A stretch of DNA of 64,000 nt from Siphlonurus alternatus (taxonomy: Eukaryota; Arthropoda; Insecta; Ephemeroptera; Siphlonuridae). The notes beneath the pieces were generated by a model. It searched no databases. It was not told the DNA's origin and worked only from the letters and a program-made list of their open reading frames with translations. Both the position numbers and the translations under genes were made by a program. Location of the stretch: the NCBI GenBank assembly GCA_949825025.1, contig OX463783.1, positions 15,349,628-15,413,627 of the forward strand, in the 5' to 3' direction. Positions 60,463 to 64,000 of the stretch are shown piece after piece (position 1 is the stretch's first letter; every line of letters begins with the position of its first letter).

Positions 60463-61757
60463 ATGTTCGTAACGTGCTTTTCAAAGTATTTGTTAAAGAA
60501 TTTTTTGAAAGAAAACTTATTCGTGTTCAGGAATTCCTCAAGATAGAGCGTTATAATAATATTACTGCTAAAATGTATGGGCAAGCCTCCATGTCACTTT
60601 CATTTTATTCTGTTCTAACGATACTGCAAAATATTTTAACATTCCATTGCTAATTGAATTTTTAGAGAAAAGGTGGTATTATTACTGTTAGTGAACGAGT
60701 AAGACACATTTAACTAAGCAAATTTATATAATATGGCACCAGGCAATACAATCATGTTGAGCAGAATATATTCACTACACGCAGTCTTTTGTGTGCATTG
60801 GAATTATAAGGTCAAGGCTGTCTTACTCAGGTTCTATTCAAACTTAATTTTTTTTCTTGTTGGTAAAAGATAATAAATAATAGTACATTCAAACTGTTTG
60901 CGTCTTTGAATTTTCTTCACGTTTGCCCCTTCTTGTATGCAACTTTTTGAACATGGATGTATCGTGTGGTTGCATAGTTTACATAAAACGACGTTTTTAA
61001 TGGAAGTAGTTTTTGACCAACGTGTTTTTAATAATTATTAATTATGCTGGAAGATGTAGTAAGTATAATACTGTCATTATATCACCATAAGTTATAACTT
61101 GATAATTATATGCTATATGAGAAATGTCTTAAAATATTATACAATATACCATCAATAAATAAATTAAGAAATGTATTTGTAACTGCATTATATATGTTGT
61201 TTTTGCTCAATAAACATTTATATTATCATTATGTTATTTTCAGAGATTAAAAAAAAATCTTCTTCTAAATATTATTATTTAAATTACCGCAAGATTTTTC
61301 CTCACATTGACACAAAAAATTATCTGGTTGGTATAATACTGTATAATACACGCCAAGTATGTGATCTAATGCAAATAACTTGGGTTATTATTTTTATAAA
61401 AATACAGAGTGGTGTTTAAACATTTAACATGATAATATTGTAGGCTTAAAGGCAAGTAGCTAGTCTATATACATACAATTCATTTCGTACACTTCTATTA
61501 AGTATGACATTTCCCCATAATACCTGTAATATAATATGAAGGATGGTATAATCTACTCTTCTCTTGCGCCACTTAACATGCATGGTGTCAGATATGGTGT
61601 AATAGGAATTAAATGTATCATGCAAATGAAGACAAAAAAGTGAGTCATAAAAAAATTCCATGCAAGAAAGATAAAATTATGTTGCGTATGACTCGGCTGC
61701 TTGCAACTTTGTAATTCATTGTGTACTGGCATCTTATACAATATATAAGGACTATAA

Positions 61758-62136
61758 GGTGAGGTCGAGCGTGGTTATACTTGGATGGGTGACCGTTTCA
61801 AGTAAAAATAACGTTGCTCCCTCCCTGCATGGGGTAAATTCATCTCGCTTTTTACCCAGTACAGTGATGCACTTGTGTATATGATTCCCCAGGCTTTGGT
61901 CATACCTTTAGTACATTGATAAAAAGTCGAGATGTTCGTCCTGACTGAGGCTTTCCACGGTTTCATCAGTCTCACCTCAGCGATCGAATGCTGGGACGCG
62001 TAACAGGCCGTGGACATGGCACCATCCGTTTCCTAATATATACCTTCCTTGTCACTACCCATTACCCCGCCGCGAGCTGTAAGCTCTTAGGGATCTATCC
62101 ATGTAAAAAAAAAAATAAATAAATAAATAAATATTA
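61758..62136 (+). mobile_element. 5S-derived SINE (SINE-B) with A-rich/AAAT tail
   Basis: It begins inside the 5S-like head (GTTATACTTGGATGGGTGAC), passes through the SINE-B body and ends in A-rich sequence followed by AAAT repeats at 62104-62136. It sits in gene B intron 4, about 370 bases before exon 5, in the same orientation as the gene. Confidence 0.85.
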
Positions 62137-62502
62137 ATAAAGTTATTATAAAATTATTTTATGTTACGAATTTTCAATATAATTAACTTATTATAAATAT
62201 AATATGTATATACTTATAGCGTACTAACCCTAATAAATAATAAATATAATAATTCTAATAAACATTGAGGGACTAAAGGTTGGAGACATATCGTTAGCAT
62301 GCAGATTTCTCGTTAACCGCGGCTTGGACTCCGAGTTGGTTAACTTTCTTATCAAGTTGACGTATGCATGCAGTTAACGTTAAAAACGGTTATTTTCCTG
62401 ATTATCTCCTTCGTGAATCGCGTACAACTATTATATGAATGAATACAATAATAAATTTCTCTGCCCCCTCCTCTCACATCAAATATCCCATGTTTGTTCC
62501 AG

Positions 62503-62690
62503 TCTTCCGGTTCCAATCTCAGCCCCAGAAGACCAAAGACTCCTCTCGACTGTCCCTCTTCCTCCTCCTCGAAGTGTGAGATTCACGGAAAACGCAGTCA
62601 AGACTTATCCTGTATCACCAGAACGACTGACTAAACCTGTTCCGAAACATCGCATGAAAAATCCTCTGCTACATAACATGGGAGAATCAG
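62503..62690 (+). CDS. Gene B exon 5: linker with RVxF-like motif
   Basis: The acceptor is GTTCCAG and the donor GTGAGA; phase 2 in, phase 1 out, the same as the gene A exon at 9633. It encodes LPVPISAPEDQ, then PPRSVRFTENAVKTYP and ends HNMGES. RSVRF fits the RVxF docking pattern for protein phosphatase 1; gene A has APNVTF at this place, without the basic residue. Confidence 0.82.
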
Positions 62691-63041
62691 GTGAGAAGAA
62701 ATTGTTGAGAATATGTTTGTTTCAATTTAATATAATGAAATTATAAATTTATGTTAAAAATGTTGAATTTTTACAATTTAAATATATTTAAATATAATAA
62801 TACATTGAGATACATCAAAGCAGGACAGTATGATATTCCTTCTGTTTAATTTGATGGAACTACAAATTTAAACAATAAGATTCATTCAAATTTTGAGAGC
62901 AAGATGTATGAGACCCTCCACCCCATCCCTAAAAAAAAAGTTTAAATTCATCACACCAATGACTGTATTAAGGTAAAGGTAGAATAGAGGTAACATCAAC
63001 ACATAATGTGACATTCGTGCTACCTCGATCGAGGTGTATTT

Positions 63042-63178
63042 AGGCGCGGATCCAAGGGGGGGGGGGTTGGCCAGGTCCCAAAATACATTGCAAGTGTTAC
63101 CACCTCCCACCCGTCGCCACTCCAAATTTCATTAACATTGCGGGATAGGGCATCGCCCCCCCCCTCCCCCCCATTCCA
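63042..63178. mobile_element. hAT-like MITE, truncated, before gene B exon 6
   Basis: It starts AGGCGCGGATCCAAGG and continues through the family blocks ACCCGTCGCC and ACATTGCGGGATAGGG, then loses its right end in a C-rich run. It ends about 30 bases before exon 6. Confidence 0.65.
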
Positions 63179-63210
63179 AATTGACAACGACGTTCCATGT
63201 CTCCTTACAG

Positions 63211-63410
63211 ATGTGGTGGCCCAGATGGAATGTTTGACCTTGAAGGTTCTCCAGTGGCAGGCCAGCTGGCTGCTGGAAGATCACCGTCCTCCGACGGTAC
63301 GAGAGATGAGGAACTCAGGGACAGCCCAGTTCTCGCCCGGCCAAGACCCTAGGGACAGGGTAGTGGAACCTACTACCCTGCACTTCGAGTCGTTTGAAAT
63401 TTATTACAAG
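63211..63410 (+). CDS. Gene B exon 6: N-terminal helical region
   Basis: The acceptor is CTTACAG and the donor GTGAAT; phase 1 in, phase 0 out, as in the gene A exon at 10561. It encodes DVVAQMECLTLKVLQWQASW, a Pro/Arg-rich loop and ends FESFEIYYK, matching the ESYHK end of the gene A exon. The W in the first helix is shared. Confidence 0.85.
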
Positions 63411-63781
63411 GTGAATATTATAAAGTATAAAGTTTCAATTTCCACTTGTCCAGAATCATTAAAAAATACATGGGCCTATCTGCAATAGAACTTAGCTTTG
63501 TACATATTATATTAATTAGCTGTTCTGCTCTCCGTTGGTGTATTATTTTAACAGGAATTTAAATAACGTTCCTTAAAGCTTTTTAATCTTAAAAAAAATT
63601 TGAATGTATGCACCCACAGTTCCACCTGCAGCTTGTTTTACTAAATCTGGTAACAAAACATGTACCCCTTATTGGTATACAACTTTCAATACATTAATAA
63701 TTACTGTATTTATATATGTACGTGGGTGTAGAAACAGCTTACACTTTAGAGTGTACCCTGATATCTAGCTGTCTGTTCTAG

Positions 63782-64000
63782 GAGTGGCTGCCTCGGGTCC
63801 TATTTGACCTCTGGACCTCAATATCTGGATCATATACCCCTGGAGAAGCCGGTAAGGTCAAAGGTCAGGTCATATCCTTCGACTTGAATAAGTTCGATGA
63901 CCTGAAGAAGACCGCGGTGCTCACTTTCAGGGTCAAGGTGAAACGTGACTCTGTTCGTCCGAGCATCGGAGATTTCGTGCTGGTGGATTTGGCTTGTTAC
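63782..64000 (+). CDS. Gene B exon 7 (partial): pre-helicase domain
   Basis: The acceptor is TTCTAG; phase 0. The exon continues past the window edge. It begins EWLPRVLFDLWTSI, aligning with EWFRLMVLELWATL of gene A, and ends SIGDFVLVDLACY, aligning with the FVLIKIPAK strand. The helicase core is expected downstream. Confidence 0.85.

Larger units (their letters stand above)
57803..62502 (+). other. Gene B intron 4 (4.7 kb)
   Basis: Donor GTAGAT at 57803; acceptor TTCCAG at 62501-62502; the phases match. Apart from the hAT-like MITE (60056-60462) and SINE-B (61758-62136) it holds a short LINE-type tail (TTGCTCAATAAACATTTATA near 61204) and otherwise unremarkable AT-rich DNA. Confidence 0.7.

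Overview
This window is AT-rich, repeat-dense nuclear DNA from an invertebrate animal. Coding sequence lies in short exons bounded by GT/AG splice sites. Between them are introns and intergenic DNA packed with SINEs, LINE remnants, palindromic MITEs and microsatellites. The 5S-derived and tRNA-derived SINEs, the CR1/Jockey-like LINE and the metazoan-style genes point to an animal. I could not fix the phylum (sponge, cnidarian and mollusc all remain possible).

The window holds two head-to-tail genes on the + strand. Both encode senataxin/Sen1-like superfamily 1B helicases, and they are paralogues: the first three helicase-region exons of each have the same splice phases (2-1, 1-0, 0). Gene A (about 6.36-18.7 kb) has 13 consecutive phase-compatible exons (9633-18443). 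They run from an N-terminal helical region through Walker A, a Walker B-like motif, motifs III-VI and an acidic, proline/serine-rich C-terminus. Several catalytic motifs are altered. Its upstream disordered exon (about 6400-7434) is recognisable, but its reading frame breaks twice with net compensation. Gene B starts at 32113 and runs off the right edge. Its first three coding exons (32113-32190, 48603-48716, 52854-53000) join in phase 0 into a complete FHA domain resembling those of PNKP and aprataxin. A 1985-nt disordered acidic exon and three helicase-region exons follow. Gene B therefore looks like an FHA domain joined to a senataxin-like helicase, which is the most interesting biology in the window.

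Layout: 1-6.3 kb is AT-rich DNA with a truncated tRNA-SINE and one palindromic element. 6.4-18.7 kb is gene A. 18.7-31.8 kb is intergenic, with palindromic TTAA-flanked elements, a diverged minisatellite and GC-rich islands without clear coding. 31.8-64 kb is gene B. Its 16.4-kb first intron carries a 5'-truncated LINE, a second LINE scrap, three SINEs and many MITEs. Its third intron carries a 1084-bp foldback transposon with 9-bp target duplications and a 39-bp miniature copy nested in one arm. Its fourth intron carries a 407-bp hAT-like MITE and a 5S-SINE.

No RNA gene, CRISPR array or bacterial-type operon was found. All functional statements rest on motif reading and splice-phase logic by eye; no database search was run.
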